A DNA stretch of 64,000 nucleotides from Kitasatospora arboriphila (GCF_000717275.1 NZ_JNYV01000002.1:1054001-1118000), one strand, 5' to 3'; positions 48,844-58,242 are shown, numbered from the stretch's first letter. Numbers and translations are program-made. The notes: generated from the letters alone by a model not told the origin.

Positions 48844-50253
48844 TCATGCAATGGGCGCCGGGTCGTGTCGGCCTCGTCGGCCGTCGGTGAGTGCCTGAAA
48901 GGCATTCGACAGCCGCGCAGTTGCGGTATCCAGGACATCGCCCCCGAGGGTGTACGGGAGCCGGACGTGTCGCTCGAACGCCCCCACAGGGCTGAAACGC
49001 GGGCCGGCGGCAAGGAGTAGGCCGTGGTCGGGTGCCACGGCAGCGAGTCGTGTGCTGAGTGCGGTCGGCATGGTCGCCCATAGCGAGATGCCTCCAGCCG
49101 GGACCGGAGCTTGCCATGACGGGAGATTTCGAGAAAGCCCTGACATCAAACGTTTCCGTTGCTCTCGGAGTTGCTCGAGGCGTTGTGGAAGGAAGTCATC
49201 GAGGCCGTCCAAGAGACTGGCCGCGGCGATCTGCTCCACATACGGGGTCCCGAGGTCGAGGGCCGACCGCGTGTGCGCGAGTTGTTGCACCGTTTCGGTG
49301 GGCGCTCTCACCCACCCGATGCGCAAACCACCCCAGATGCTCTTGGAGACCGACCCGATACTGATGGTGCGCCGGTCGTAGAATGCGAAAGCCGTTGCAG
49401 GCGTGCCATCTAGGCACAGGTCGGCCATTGTTTCGTCGACTATGGCCAGACAATTCAAATTCAAGTTCGCGCGCACTGCGGAGGGCATCGTCAGGCCGGT
49501 CGGATTGTGATTGTCGAGGATTAGGTAAGTGAATCGGGCGCCGGCGCTCGCTGCCCGCAGTCGAGCCACATCCCAGCCTTCCTGGGTCAGCGCTACGGGG
49601 ACGAACCGAGCGCGACCGGAAGCGAGTCTCGAGATCGCGTGCGGGTACGTCGGGTGATCGATGACCACCTGATCGCCGGGCGAGACGAAAGAATGCACGA
49701 TGAGCGACAGTGCATGCTGGGCGCCGTTGGTGATCAAGATCTGGTCGGGGCTTGTGGGTACGCCGCGCCCCTCGTACCACCTTGAGACGGCTTCGCGGAG
49801 CGCAGGCAGACCAAGGGCATCGTATCCTCGATCACCGAAGTAGCGCGGAAGCTGCTCTAGCGCAACTCGATAGGCATGATGAAGCACCTTGACGGGCGCC
49901 GTGGGTGCGCCTCGGGAGAGGTCGATGAGGTCGTCCCATTCGGCTGATGACTGCACCGGCGTTGGTTTCGCCGGCAGGCGGACGACCGCCTTCGCCCGGG
50001 GGCGGGTCGTCAGGTACCCCTGGTCGATGAGTGCGCGGTATGCGGTGCTCACAGTGGTGCGGCTGACCCCGAGGTGAGCAGCAAGGTCCCGTTCACCCGG
50101 AATCGACGCACCCAACACCAGCCGTCCGTCGAGAATCAGCAGCCGAAGACTGTCCGTGAGCCGTTGGTGCGCCGGTCCAGGGCCCTCGCGCCATCGCCCG
50201 AGGAGGCGCGCCACGGTATCGGACGAGGTCGGCATGTAGCCAGCATCGCTCAT
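48844..50253 (-). CDS. MocR/PdxR-type regulator (GntR HTH + aminotransferase domain)
   Basis: A 469-residue fusion. Residues 25-95 are a GntR winged helix (PGERDLAAHLGVSRTTVSTA). The rest is a fold-type I aminotransferase with NPTGLTMP and the PLP-binding lysine in SIGSVSKSIWGG. MocR proteins sense PLP, GABA or related amines. Divergent from a YczE-like membrane protein, a frequent neighbour of this regulator type, which is the probable target. Confidence 0.9.
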   Translation of the reverse strand: MSDAGYMPTSSDTVARLLGRWREGPGPAHQRLTDSLRLLILDGRLVLGASIPGERDLAAHLGVSRTTVSTAYRALIDQGYLTTRPRAKAVVRLPAKPTPVQSSAEWDDLIDLSRGAPTAPVKVLHHAYRVALEQLPRYFGDRGYDALGLPALREAVSRWYEGRGVPTSPDQILITNGAQHALSLIVHSFVSPGDQVVIDHPTYPHAISRLASGRARFVPVALTQEGWDVARLRAASAGARFTYLILDNHNPTGLTMPSAVRANLNLNCLAIVDETMADLCLDGTPATAFAFYDRRTISIGSVSKSIWGGLRIGWVRAPTETVQQLAHTRSALDLGTPYVEQIAAASLLDGLDDFLPQRLEQLREQRKRLMSGLSRNLPSWQAPVPAGGISLWATMPTALSTRLAAVAPDHGLLLAAGPRFSPVGAFERHVRLPYTLGGDVLDTATARLSNAFQALTDGRRGRHDPAPIA

Positions 50254-50295
50254 CTGGCTATGGAATCCAAGGCCAGTTCAGTCGACCCTGGTGTC

Positions 50296-51027
50296 ATGAC
50301 TCAACGATCTTCAGCGCGGTCACGCCCGGGCGAGGCATTGCTGTCTGCGCCGGTGCTGCCTCGACTCAATGCGGTGGCGCAGCTTCGAGCAGGTCGCAAG
50401 GCCCGCAGAATCCCGCAACTCTTCGTCGGTCTGGCGGGCTACGGAGCGGCGGTGATGATGCTCGTCGAGTCCGGGCTCGGCGCCGCAAGCTGGAACGTCC
50501 TGTCGGAGGGTGTCGCTCAGGTCGTTGGCATCTCCTTCGGGTCGGCGACCAATCTCATCGCGCTGTCGGTGATGGTGTTCTGGATTCCTATGCGTGAGCT
50601 TCCGGGGCTGGGAACACTTCTCAACGTCCTGATGGTGGGTGCAGCGGCCGACCTCACCGCTGTCGCGCTACCGACTCCGCAGCATCCGGCGGCGCAGATA
50701 CTGATGCTCTGCTTCGGCTTGGTTCTTCTCGCGTTCTGTGACGCTCTCTACCTTGGAGCTCAATTCGGGGCAGGTCCACGTGACGGGCTGATGACCGGGT
50801 TGGTGAGGCTGACGGGCAGGCCGGTCTGGTTGATACGCACGGGGATCGAGGTGGTGGTCGCCACGGCCGGCTGGATCATGGGTGGAACTCTCGGGTTCGG
50901 TACCGTGCTGGTCGCCTTGTCGATGGGTCCGCTCGTCGGACTTCTTCTGCCGCCGTTGAGCGTTGACATACGACAGCCGCATGTCGCGTCCGCCGACCAG
51001 ACCTCTGAAGATTTTCACCGCCAGTAG
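50296..51027 (+). CDS. YczE/YitT-like integral membrane protein
   Basis: A 243-residue membrane protein with about five hydrophobic segments (LFVGLAGYGAAVMMLVESGL; LGAASWNVLSEGVAQVVGIS; YLGAQFGAGPRDGLMTGLVR). The motif GxGPRDGL is characteristic of YczE-type proteins. Function unproven; the link to MocR regulators suggests transport of a vitamin B6 or amine-related compound. ATG at 50296 is the first start after the divergent promoter; the longer frame overlaps the MocR gene. Confidence 0.78.
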   Translation: MTQRSSARSRPGEALLSAPVLPRLNAVAQLRAGRKARRIPQLFVGLAGYGAAVMMLVESGLGAASWNVLSEGVAQVVGISFGSATNLIALSVMVFWIPMRELPGLGTLLNVLMVGAAADLTAVALPTPQHPAAQILMLCFGLVLLAFCDALYLGAQFGAGPRDGLMTGLVRLTGRPVWLIRTGIEVVVATAGWIMGGTLGFGTVLVALSMGPLVGLLLPPLSVDIRQPHVASADQTSEDFHRQ

Positions 51028-51104
51028 ATTTGCGTTGGCGCGTGCGGCAGCGATCGGACCTGTAGTACCCAAACAGATGACCATTCCCGACAAAAGGAGC
51101 TCTA

Positions 51105-51398
51105 ATGTCATTTCAGGCGTACCTCGACAACATCGAACGGAAGACCGGACTCACGCCACGCAAGTTCGTCGACCGAGCCCACGAAAGAGGCTACGGCGCA
51201 GACACGAAGGCAACCGTCATAGTCGAGTGGCTCAAGGATGATTATGACCTGGGACGCGGGCACGCGATGGCGCTCGCACACGTCATCCGGAAGGGCTCGG
51301 CCATCGACGGAAAGTTCGTCGGCGCCCCCGGCGCCCACAGCGACCCGAAAGACCATCTTTGGCTTGACGGGGTGGACACCAAACCGATCGGGTACTGA
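51105..51398 (+). CDS. DUF4287 domain protein
   Basis: A 97-residue small soluble protein (SFQAYLDNIERKTGLTPRKF; YDLGRGHAMALAHVIRKG). This is the DUF4287 family, of unknown function, common in actinobacteria. AAAAGGAGC precedes the ATG. It is convergent with the TetR gene at 51475. No clear terminator hairpin lies in the 76 bp between. Confidence 0.87.
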   Translation: MSFQAYLDNIERKTGLTPRKFVDRAHERGYGADTKATVIVEWLKDDYDLGRGHAMALAHVIRKGSAIDGKFVGAPGAHSDPKDHLWLDGVDTKPIGY

Positions 51399-51474
51399 AG
51401 CTCTACGGTGAGTGTCTGCCTGTTCGGCTTGGATCGCTGTTGACGATTCCGTCGGTCGTGGCCGGCCTGAACGG

Positions 51475-52149
51475 TCAGGCAGGATCTGACGGTGGGATGG
51501 CTCGTTCGATGACCGAACGAAGCGCTGAGTCGTAGGACGGGGGCAGGGGCCGGTGGCAGAGTTCATGGGCCTCGGACAGCGGCACCCCGAGCGCTCTCAG
51601 AACGTCTGTCGCCATTCGGTCGACAGCGGCTTCACTGTCACGATCAGGGTCGTCCAGCAACAGACGCCCCAGTGCGAGTAGGGATCCCGCCACGAGCGCC
51701 AACGCGAGCTCAACGTCTTCGACGTCGAACCGGCCTTGCTGCGATGCGGCCAGGATGTCCCGGCGCGATCGCGGAGCGAGGCCGAGATCCGAGGTGATCG
51801 GCGACATCGCCGAGTTCAGGAGTACTCGGCTCAGGTCTGGCTCGAGGCGGAACAGCCGTCCGGCCAGTCGGAATGATTGAGTGAACATCTCGACCGGGTC
51901 GTCGAGCCCCTCGGTCAAGGTGTCGAGGTACGCCCCGACCGATTCGAGTGCGCTGTCGATTGCGGCGCTGAACAGGTCTTCCTTGCTCTCGAAGTGGTTG
52001 TAGAACGAGCCCATTCCGACGTCGGCGGCTTGCGTGATCTCCAGGACGGGCGCATTGACTCTGCCGGCGGCGATGAAACCCTGCGCAGCGGTGACAAGCG
52101 CCGCCCGGGTGCGCGCCTTGCGGCGCTCGAGTCGATTACCCTGCGTCAC
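51475..52149 (-). CDS. TetR-family transcriptional regulator
   Basis: A 224-residue TetR regulator (VLEITQAADVGMGSFYNHFE, then SKEDLF). GTG 52149 is chosen since GCAGGAG lies upstream; TTG 52176 would add nine residues. A TATACT -10 lies at 52196-52191. Immediately downstream of the P450 on the same strand and probably the repressor of the P450/monooxygenase/dioxygenase operon. Confidence 0.88.
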   Translation of the reverse strand: MTQGNRLERRKARTRAALVTAAQGFIAAGRVNAPVLEITQAADVGMGSFYNHFESKEDLFSAAIDSALESVGAYLDTLTEGLDDPVEMFTQSFRLAGRLFRLEPDLSRVLLNSAMSPITSDLGLAPRSRRDILAASQQGRFDVEDVELALALVAGSLLALGRLLLDDPDRDSEAAVDRMATDVLRALGVPLSEAHELCHRPLPPSYDSALRSVIERAIPPSDPA

Positions 52150-52190
52150 TCGGGCTCCTGCGCTTTCGACGGTCAATCGTGGCGATCGGA

Positions 52191-52196
52191 AGTATA
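52191..52196 (-). promoter_or_regulatory. -10 element of TetR gene
   Basis: TATACT on the minus strand, 41 bases before the GTG start, leaving room for the SD. It indicates that the TetR gene has its own promoter behind the P450 gene. Confidence 0.45.
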
Positions 52197-52230
52197 CCGA
52201 CGCGGCCCCGCAGGTGTGACGGCCGGCGAC

Positions 52231-53400
52231 TCAGCTGAACCTGGCGCGGAATGAGGCGAAACCTTGCAGACAGTTGTTCGAGAGCGGAACCGGATCCGAC
52301 ACTTCGATGGTCTCGACCCGGGTGATCAACTCGCGCAGCAGGGTCTGCATCTCGAGCTTGGACAGCTGCATACCGACACACGTGTGCATCCCGTGTCCCC
52401 AGCCGAGATTGCTGCCTCGTCGATGCAGTGAGAACGTCTGGGGATCGTCGAAGTGGCGCTCGTCCATGTTCGCCGCGGCGTAGAGCAGCACAACGCGCTC
52501 ACCTGCCCGGATCCTGACACCGTCGATGTCCGTGTCGTGACTCACCCTTCGAGTGAAGCCGCGAACAGGTGACGCCACACGTACCGCCTCGACCACAGCG
52601 GTAGGGATCAATTCGGGGTCGGCTCTGAGTTGAGCGTAGAGCTGCGGATCGCGGCCCAGGCTCCAGAGCAGTTGGCCCGTCGCGAGGATGGTGGTGTCGA
52701 GACTCGGTGCCACGAAGTCGATCACCATGGTTCGCGCCTCGGACCTGCTGATCTCTCCGCGGTCGGCAGCATCGAAGACACTGGCCGCCCATCCATCGGG
52801 CGTGACCTGCGAACGGCGCAGCCGCATCGTGTAGAGCAGCAACCCCAAAGCCGTCGGAGTCGCGTCGACAGCCCGTCGGTTCAGCGGACCGAGAATGTCG
52901 AATGTTCCGGCACCCCAGGTGAGTAACTGCTGCGGTCCGACCTCGACACCGACGAGATCTGCAACTGCTGCGATCGGAAGCCGGGAGGCGAAGTCCGCAA
53001 CTCCGTCGAATGAGTCCCGTTCCAGCAGCCGGTCCACGGTCGCGCGTGCTTCGTCGCGGAGGATGGGTAACGACGGCCGGATTGCGCGTGATATCAACGA
53101 CTGCATCAGTATTCGACGACGGGCCGAATGTCGTTCATCATCGCTGGACAATACGGTCTTGCGTCCGAGTAGATTCGCGACCGGGTTCGCCGCGACCCCG
53201 GAGCCGCTACGAAAGGTGGCATCGTCCCGAAGTGCGCTCCTGACGTCGACGAAGCGACCCATCGCCCACACCTTGTGTTTCGGTAGCCACACCACCGAGC
53301 CCGCGTCGCGGATCTGCCGGTAAACGGGCTGCGGATCGATCAGTGCTGTCTGTCCGTACAAGTCGACATCGACCACCGGGGCGTTTTGGCGGACCTTCAT
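52231..53400 (-). CDS. Cytochrome P450
   Basis: A 389-residue bacterial P450. The haem cysteine is Cys341 in WGHGMHTCVGMQ, the ExxR motif is Glu271-Arg274 (EAVR) and the I-helix reads FVAPSLDTTI (229-238), with APSLDTT in place of AGxxTT. No membrane anchor, so it needs a ferredoxin and reductase encoded elsewhere. The ATG overlaps the flavin monooxygenase stop by 4 bp. It probably hydroxylates the substrate or a side chain before ring cleavage. Confidence 0.92.
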   Translation of the reverse strand: MKVRQNAPVVDVDLYGQTALIDPQPVYRQIRDAGSVVWLPKHKVWAMGRFVDVRSALRDDATFRSGSGVAANPVANLLGRKTVLSSDDERHSARRRILMQSLISRAIRPSLPILRDEARATVDRLLERDSFDGVADFASRLPIAAVADLVGVEVGPQQLLTWGAGTFDILGPLNRRAVDATPTALGLLLYTMRLRRSQVTPDGWAASVFDAADRGEISRSEARTMVIDFVAPSLDTTILATGQLLWSLGRDPQLYAQLRADPELIPTAVVEAVRVASPVRGFTRRVSHDTDIDGVRIRAGERVVLLYAAANMDERHFDDPQTFSLHRRGSNLGWGHGMHTCVGMQLSKLEMQTLLRELITRVETIEVSDPVPLSNNCLQGFASFRARFS

Positions 53401-54962
53401 GCCGATACCTGCGTGAGCGATGGGCGATGCGTCCGTCTGTGAGTGGAAAGTAATTGGCCAACATCCGATTCGGTGTGAGCTGAGGCCATCACGACACGGT
53501 CAGGACGAACTAGTACCGCATACGTGTGGTGAGTACGCATCACCGCAGACGGGGACGGGTTCGTCGACGGGACGCACGTCAGTGCATCGACGTCTATGTG
53601 CGTCAATCCCATGGACGTGAGCCGTGCTGCCGTGTGGTCCCGCAGTGGGCCCCGGGTGATCAGTGCGTAGCCCCGGCCGAGCAAGTCGTCGAGCCGGCGG
53701 GCACCGTCGGCCGTACGCACCCACGGTTGCGGGAACAACGTCCCGTTCAGCCGAGATCGACGCAGTCGCCGTTCCACGAGCGCCCCGTGGCGCAGTGGTG
53801 GTGAGCCCTCGGGCAAGACGTTGCCGAGTCCAGGAGTTCGGCATGCGGCTGCAACCAGTGCCCGGCGGACAGAGGCTAGGTGGTCTTGCCCGCCGGTGAG
53901 GGCCCATCCGACTGCCAGGGCCATCAGGATGATTCGGGTGGCGTGCGGTTTTCGTTCGGCTTCGTAGGTGTCGAGCAGCGACTCAGGTGCAGAACCGTCG
54001 AGAACGTCGGCCAGCTTCCAGGTCAGGTTGAATGCGTCGCGCAGTCCAGAGCCGAGTCCCTGTCCGACGAACGGTGGTGTCTGGTGGGCGGCGTCGCCGG
54101 CGAGGAAGACTCGGCCGTTGCGCCAGGTGTGAGCCACCCGCGCCCGGAAGGTGTAGAAAGCCTGTCGCATGATCTGCGAATCCGCGAGTTCTGAGGGGGT
54201 CATCCACGGCGACAACAGCTTCTGCAAGGTCTGCTCGGATCGGAGAGCGTCGAGGTCCTCGCCGTCGTGGACACGGAACTCCCAGCGGTATCGGTTGCCG
54301 GTGACGGGCATGAACGTCGCGGCGCGGTCGGGGTCGCAGATCTGGTGAACACCGGTCCACACGTCGAGAGGTGCCGGGGTGAGGACGTCGATCACCAGCC
54401 ACTGTTCGTCGAAATTGAAGTCGCGCATAGTGATACCGAGTTGCTGGCGCACGGGACTGTTGGCCCCGTCACACCCGATCACAGCGGCCGCATCTATGAG
54501 TTCGTTGCTGCCACTGGCATTGTGGTAGCGCACCGCCGGCCGTGCGCCGCCGGTCACATCGGTGACGTGGCAACCACGCCGCAGGTCGATCAGGTCGACG
54601 GCCGCTGCCTCCTCCAAGAGGATGCGTTCGAGGTCGGGCTGGTCGAACATGCTGTCTGGAGGGAACCCGTTCCGGCCGTCATCGGTGTTGCGGGTGAACT
54701 CGGTCATCACTCGCCCGCGCCCGTTGACCAGCCGCATGCCCGGCATCGCCCGGGTGTGCGGCGCGAACTTCTCGTCGACGCCGACGGACTGCAGTATCCG
54801 GAACACCTCGTCGTCGAGGTGCACCGCCCGCGGCAGGGCATACGGTTCGCGATGGCGCTCCAGGATCATCGTGGCAACACCGCGTTTGGCAAGGAGCAGG
54901 GCGCACGCGACCCCGACGGGGCCCGCGCCCACGATCACAACAGGGCCGTGCTGGGCGGTCAT
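53397..54962 (-). CDS. Class A flavin monooxygenase, MhpA/phenol-hydroxylase-like
   Basis: A 521-residue aromatic hydroxylase. The N-terminal FAD motif is VVIVGAGPVGVACALLLAKR, and the second FAD/NAD motif is FLAGDAAHQTPPFVGQGLGS followed by GLRD. Middle segment HLDDEVFRILQSVGV is typical of MhpA-like enzymes. These enzymes ortho-hydroxylate phenols to catechols, the substrates of extradiol dioxygenases. ATG 54962 is fixed by an ATGA overlap with the FAH-fold gene. Confidence 0.92.
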   Translation of the reverse strand: MTAQHGPVVIVGAGPVGVACALLLAKRGVATMILERHREPYALPRAVHLDDEVFRILQSVGVDEKFAPHTRAMPGMRLVNGRGRVMTEFTRNTDDGRNGFPPDSMFDQPDLERILLEEAAAVDLIDLRRGCHVTDVTGGARPAVRYHNASGSNELIDAAAVIGCDGANSPVRQQLGITMRDFNFDEQWLVIDVLTPAPLDVWTGVHQICDPDRAATFMPVTGNRYRWEFRVHDGEDLDALRSEQTLQKLLSPWMTPSELADSQIMRQAFYTFRARVAHTWRNGRVFLAGDAAHQTPPFVGQGLGSGLRDAFNLTWKLADVLDGSAPESLLDTYEAERKPHATRIILMALAVGWALTGGQDHLASVRRALVAAACRTPGLGNVLPEGSPPLRHGALVERRLRRSRLNGTLFPQPWVRTADGARRLDDLLGRGYALITRGPLRDHTAARLTSMGLTHIDVDALTCVPSTNPSPSAVMRTHHTYAVLVRPDRVVMASAHTESDVGQLLSTHRRTHRPSLTQVSA

Positions 54963-55903
54963 GCGTAGGTCACGTGGCAGCGTTGACGGCCCAGATCGAT
55001 GGCACCGTCGTCGGTCGCGATACGAACCTCGACGACGTCGCCTTCTTTGAGGTATTTCGGGTTTGATGCCTGGCGCTTGAAGAAGGTCTTCCACTTCACA
55101 TGCGGCGGAATGAGTGCACCGATGATCTCGATCGGTTTGGGTGGCGCGGCCAGTGCGGTGCCACCGGGAGTGCCGGTGAGTAGGAGGTCTCCGGCGTCGA
55201 GCCGTTGAAAACCGGTGAGCACGGCGAGCGCGCTCACCGGATCGATGATCATGTCGCCGCCAACACGACCGTTCTGTCGACGCTCCCCGTTGACCCAGAG
55301 TTGGAGGCGAAGTTGGTCGAACCGACGCCATTCCTCGTGCGTGAGCAGTATCAGTCGGGGGCCGACCGGTGTGAAGGTGGGGTACGACTTGGATTCGTAG
55401 AACTGGGTTTTCGGCAACTGTATGTCTCGTGCGCTGACGTCGTTGGTGATCACGACTCCCGCGAAGTAATCGCTGAGGGTGTCGGTGGTGATGGAAGTGC
55501 CGACGTCGATGGTGGCTCCGGCGACGAGACCGATCTCTACCTCGTAGTCGAGCAGTGTGACGTGTGCCGGCTTGATGATGTCGTCGAATGGGCCGGTGAT
55601 CGAACCCGACGATTTGCGGAAGAAGGTGGCCGCCACCCTGTCGGGGTTGATGCCGGAATCGGTTGCGTGGCTGCGGTAGTTGACCATCTGCGCGACCACG
55701 CGGCACGGAGCGGTCACCGGGGAGATCAGAGTCAAATCTGCCACGGGGGTTGCGCCGGATTCGCCGTCCGTGGTTGCCGCGTCTATGGCGGCGCGGTCGA
55801 CCAGCAACTCGCCGGTGGTCTTCGCGGACGTACGAATGGGGTAGGCGGTCTGGTCACGCTGGACCCACCAGCCGTTGTCTGTGCGCAGGACGGTTGTGGT
55901 CAT
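54959..55903 (-). CDS. Fumarylacetoacetate-hydrolase-family protein
   Basis: A 314-residue FAH-fold enzyme. Metal ligands are visible as LDYEVEIGLV (Asp119, Glu121, Glu123) and TNDVSARDIQ (Asp155). The C-terminal LLTGTPGG is conserved. Members hydrolyse or decarboxylate ring-cleavage products. It follows the extradiol dioxygenase with an ATGA overlap, so it may process the ring-cleaved acid, taking the place of a classical alpha/beta-fold hydrolase. Confidence 0.92.
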   Translation of the reverse strand: MTTTVLRTDNGWWVQRDQTAYPIRTSAKTTGELLVDRAAIDAATTDGESGATPVADLTLISPVTAPCRVVAQMVNYRSHATDSGINPDRVAATFFRKSSGSITGPFDDIIKPAHVTLLDYEVEIGLVAGATIDVGTSITTDTLSDYFAGVVITNDVSARDIQLPKTQFYESKSYPTFTPVGPRLILLTHEEWRRFDQLRLQLWVNGERRQNGRVGGDMIIDPVSALAVLTGFQRLDAGDLLLTGTPGGTALAAPPKPIEIIGALIPPHVKWKTFFKRQASNPKYLKEGDVVEVRIATDDGAIDLGRQRCHVTYA

Positions 55904-57024
55904 GAACGTGCCACTTTCAGTAGGCCCAGAAGGCGGTGGATATCGAATTCGTTGTCGTCACGGAGACCCGACAGCATGCCTTTGACCAGATCGGGATCAG
56001 GGCTGGCGCCGAGGAAATCGCGGGTCACGGGCGGCCCCCATTGCGACAGTCCGCTTGCGGTCATCGGGGCCCATCCCGCCTCGATGGTGTTGTCGAACAC
56101 GTCCCCGTCAGCGAAGTGTTCGACCATGAACTTATCGAGGTCACGCCAGTAGTCGAAGAGCTGACTGCCCTGGATGTGACGGCCGATTCCCCACGCGTGG
56201 TGATAGCCGCGATCGGCGAGATAGGCACCGCCTGCGGCGACGGCATCAAGATCGGCGACCTGATACGCCGAGTGCACATATCGAGACATCGGACCCAACG
56301 TCATTGCCAGAGAGTGATGATCGGCCGGTTCGCCACCGCGATCACAGCGCATGAACGCCATCGTCGGACCACGGTCGCGTTGACCAGGGAAAAAGAGGAA
56401 GTCGCTGACGATCAATCCCAGCATTTCCTGGTACCACGCCAGATTCTCGCGAAAACGGGGCGTCTCGATCACGACGTGGCCGAGGCGCTGCACCCGTGCG
56501 GGTTCGCGCGGCGGACGCTGAATTGCGTTGACCCGTTCGACCTTCCCGCTGAAATTGAAAGTCAGAGGATTTTGGTCGGGCAGTGACGGCAGGTCGGTCA
56601 TGCCGGCGACCACTCGAATCGGCATCCCGGACGGGTCGGTGAGGTCGATGGCCGCGCCACCGAGATCGCCGAGAGGGTAGACGCGCCGCCCGGTTTCGCG
56701 AGACAGTCGCACCAGGTCATCGCGATCGGCCGCACGGAACGCCGGTCCGATGAACTTCGATCGATGTGATCGCCGGATCAGGACGCAGGGCGCTCCGGAC
56801 CATGTGCCGCGCAGGGACAGCTGATCAGCGGTCCGCGAGACGGTGGTGAAACCGAAGTCGTGAGCAAACCGTTCCGCCTGCGCGATGTTCGGTTTCTCGA
56901 ACTCGAGCCAGGCAAGGTCGACAACCTTGACAACGGGCGCCGCCGCTCGGTCCTCGGGATCGCCAGGGCGAGCGCCGTCGCCACTGTGCAGATCGGCATG
57001 CGGGGTGTGTGCCGGCACCGTCAT
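55900..57024 (-). CDS. Extradiol (2,3-dihydroxybiphenyl-type) ring-cleavage dioxygenase
   Basis: A 374-residue two-domain VOC protein. Likely iron ligands: His183 (LGHVVIE), His236 or His237 (DHHSLAM) and Glu302 (FMVEHFADG), with the active-site histidine among YHHAWGIGRH. ATG 57024 has AGGAGGT nearby and is preferred to longer starts. First gene of a four-gene run with FAH hydrolase, flavin monooxygenase and P450, all overlapping by 4 bp. It cleaves a catechol meta to the hydroxyls. Confidence 0.92.
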   Translation of the reverse strand: MTVPAHTPHADLHSGDGARPGDPEDRAAAPVVKVVDLAWLEFEKPNIAQAERFAHDFGFTTVSRTADQLSLRGTWSGAPCVLIRRSHRSKFIGPAFRAADRDDLVRLSRETGRRVYPLGDLGGAAIDLTDPSGMPIRVVAGMTDLPSLPDQNPLTFNFSGKVERVNAIQRPPREPARVQRLGHVVIETPRFRENLAWYQEMLGLIVSDFLFFPGQRDRGPTMAFMRCDRGGEPADHHSLAMTLGPMSRYVHSAYQVADLDAVAAGGAYLADRGYHHAWGIGRHIQGSQLFDYWRDLDKFMVEHFADGDVFDNTIEAGWAPMTASGLSQWGPPVTRDFLGASPDPDLVKGMLSGLRDDNEFDIHRLLGLLKVARS

Positions 57025-57063
57025 AAGTGACCTCCTCAAGTAATTGAGTAAATCGTCACTTAT
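57023..57063. promoter_or_regulatory. Nested inverted repeats at start of dioxygenase operon
   Basis: Outer repeat ATAAGTGAC (57023-57031) and GTCACTTAT (57055-57063) has perfect 9-bp arms; an inner repeat CTCAAGTAATTGAG (57035-57048) is centred in it. The outer arm overlaps the start codon and the inner one the SD. Candidate TetR operator or mRNA structure. Confidence 0.6.
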
Positions 57064-57174
57064 GAGCAAACCGGCAGTCAAGGGGTATGACGTGTTGGAA
57101 TTTCGTCAGGACTGACGGATCTTCGCCAGCTCATCAATCCGTCGAGCCAGCGGTGAGCGATCGCGCGAAGTGGG

Positions 57175-58209
57175 TCAGGTTGTCAACACGGTGAACCGCC
57201 AGTCGAGCACCGGCACACCCGTGTTGGGGCGCTCGGACACACCACCCGTGTCATCGGGCACCACGTAGGCAATCGACCTCAGCCGCACCACTGCGGCGCC
57301 GCCGATCGATTCGCATGACTCCACCTGCAACTGACTGGTGATGGTGTCGCCTTCGTGCACGGGTCCGAGATGATCGCAGGACTGCCAGCCGAGTACGGTC
57401 ACCATATTCGGTAGCGCGCGGGTCGCCTGGGCCAACGCGATCCCGATCGTATGGCCGCCGTAGACGAGCCGCCGGCCGCCGTTCACGCGGGAATCATGAT
57501 GTGTCGCAGCAATGTTCAATGTCAACCGGGCGAGTTCTGGTGCGCTCGACACCACGTCAGCGCTACTGGAGAACGTGATGCCGGTACGTGCGGCGGTCCA
57601 TTCTGGACTCGATGGCGGGAGAGCGGACAGGTTCCACCACCCAGGGATAGACAAGCTCGCCTCGCTGTCCGGGCCGATCAGCCCGAGGTCGTCCGCCGGC
57701 ACTGGACGGTCGTTTCCCGGCTCATCGGACACCGGGATCATCGCGCACCGGTGGAAGTCGAGCACCTTGCGGCCATCTTGATCCGTGGTCACGATCCGCA
57801 GGGCCGCCAACCCGGTGGGCCGTCGTCCGGGCTTCGCCGAATTGGCACGTAGCCCAACCACTTCAGTGCGAGTGCTGAGGGTGTCGCCGACATGCGGGAA
57901 GGAATGGAAACGCAGTCCTCGGTAGAAGAGGTTCGCCTTCACGTGATGGGTGGCGAGTGTCGATTGTCCGATGGCAACATCACAGACGAGCCCGGGATGT
58001 GCCAGAGGGGTTGACCGTCCGGTGACCTTCTCGGACAGGTGGGCGTCAAGCGCAAGTTTCAAACGATCGCCGAGGATGGCCTGATGTAGCGCCGCGGCGC
58101 CGCTGGTGAGTGTCATCGAGGGGGCGGTGTCGAATACCTGGCCCACTGCGAGTTCATCGAAGTAGGGGCCGCCGACGGCGATGGTGCCGGCGGGCTCGAG
58201 CTCCGTCAT
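57175..58209 (-). CDS. MaoC-like double hot-dog hydratase
   Basis: A 344-residue protein with two hot-dog halves: YFDELAVGQVFDTAPSMTLT near the N-terminus, and a C-terminal MaoC part with DSRVNGGRRLVYGGHTIGIA, in which Asp/His hydratase residues may lie. These proteins hydrate enoyl-CoA in side-chain or ring catabolism. Divergent from the acyl-CoA dehydrogenase at 58364, with a widely spaced inverted repeat in the shared region. Confidence 0.87.
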   Translation of the reverse strand: MTELEPAGTIAVGGPYFDELAVGQVFDTAPSMTLTSGAAALHQAILGDRLKLALDAHLSEKVTGRSTPLAHPGLVCDVAIGQSTLATHHVKANLFYRGLRFHSFPHVGDTLSTRTEVVGLRANSAKPGRRPTGLAALRIVTTDQDGRKVLDFHRCAMIPVSDEPGNDRPVPADDLGLIGPDSEASLSIPGWWNLSALPPSSPEWTAARTGITFSSSADVVSSAPELARLTLNIAATHHDSRVNGGRRLVYGGHTIGIALAQATRALPNMVTVLGWQSCDHLGPVHEGDTITSQLQVESCESIGGAAVVRLRSIAYVVPDDTGGVSERPNTGVPVLDWRFTVLTT

Positions 58210-58242
58210 CGTCTCGGTCTCCTGTGCCAGCGCGCGCGTCTA

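Noticed and set aside
51416..51482. CTGCCTG/CAGGCAG inverted repeat between DUF4287 and TetR genes
   Set aside because: Loop of 53 bases; not a convincing terminator or operator.
52231..53400. P450 as a possible pseudogene because of the odd I-helix
   Set aside because: Haem Cys, ExxR and full length are intact; APSLDTT looks like a subfamily trait rather than decay.
54963..55706. N-terminal extension of the flavin monooxygenase
   Set aside because: Arg/His-rich translation of the FAH gene in another frame; the true start is fixed by the ATGA overlap at 54962.
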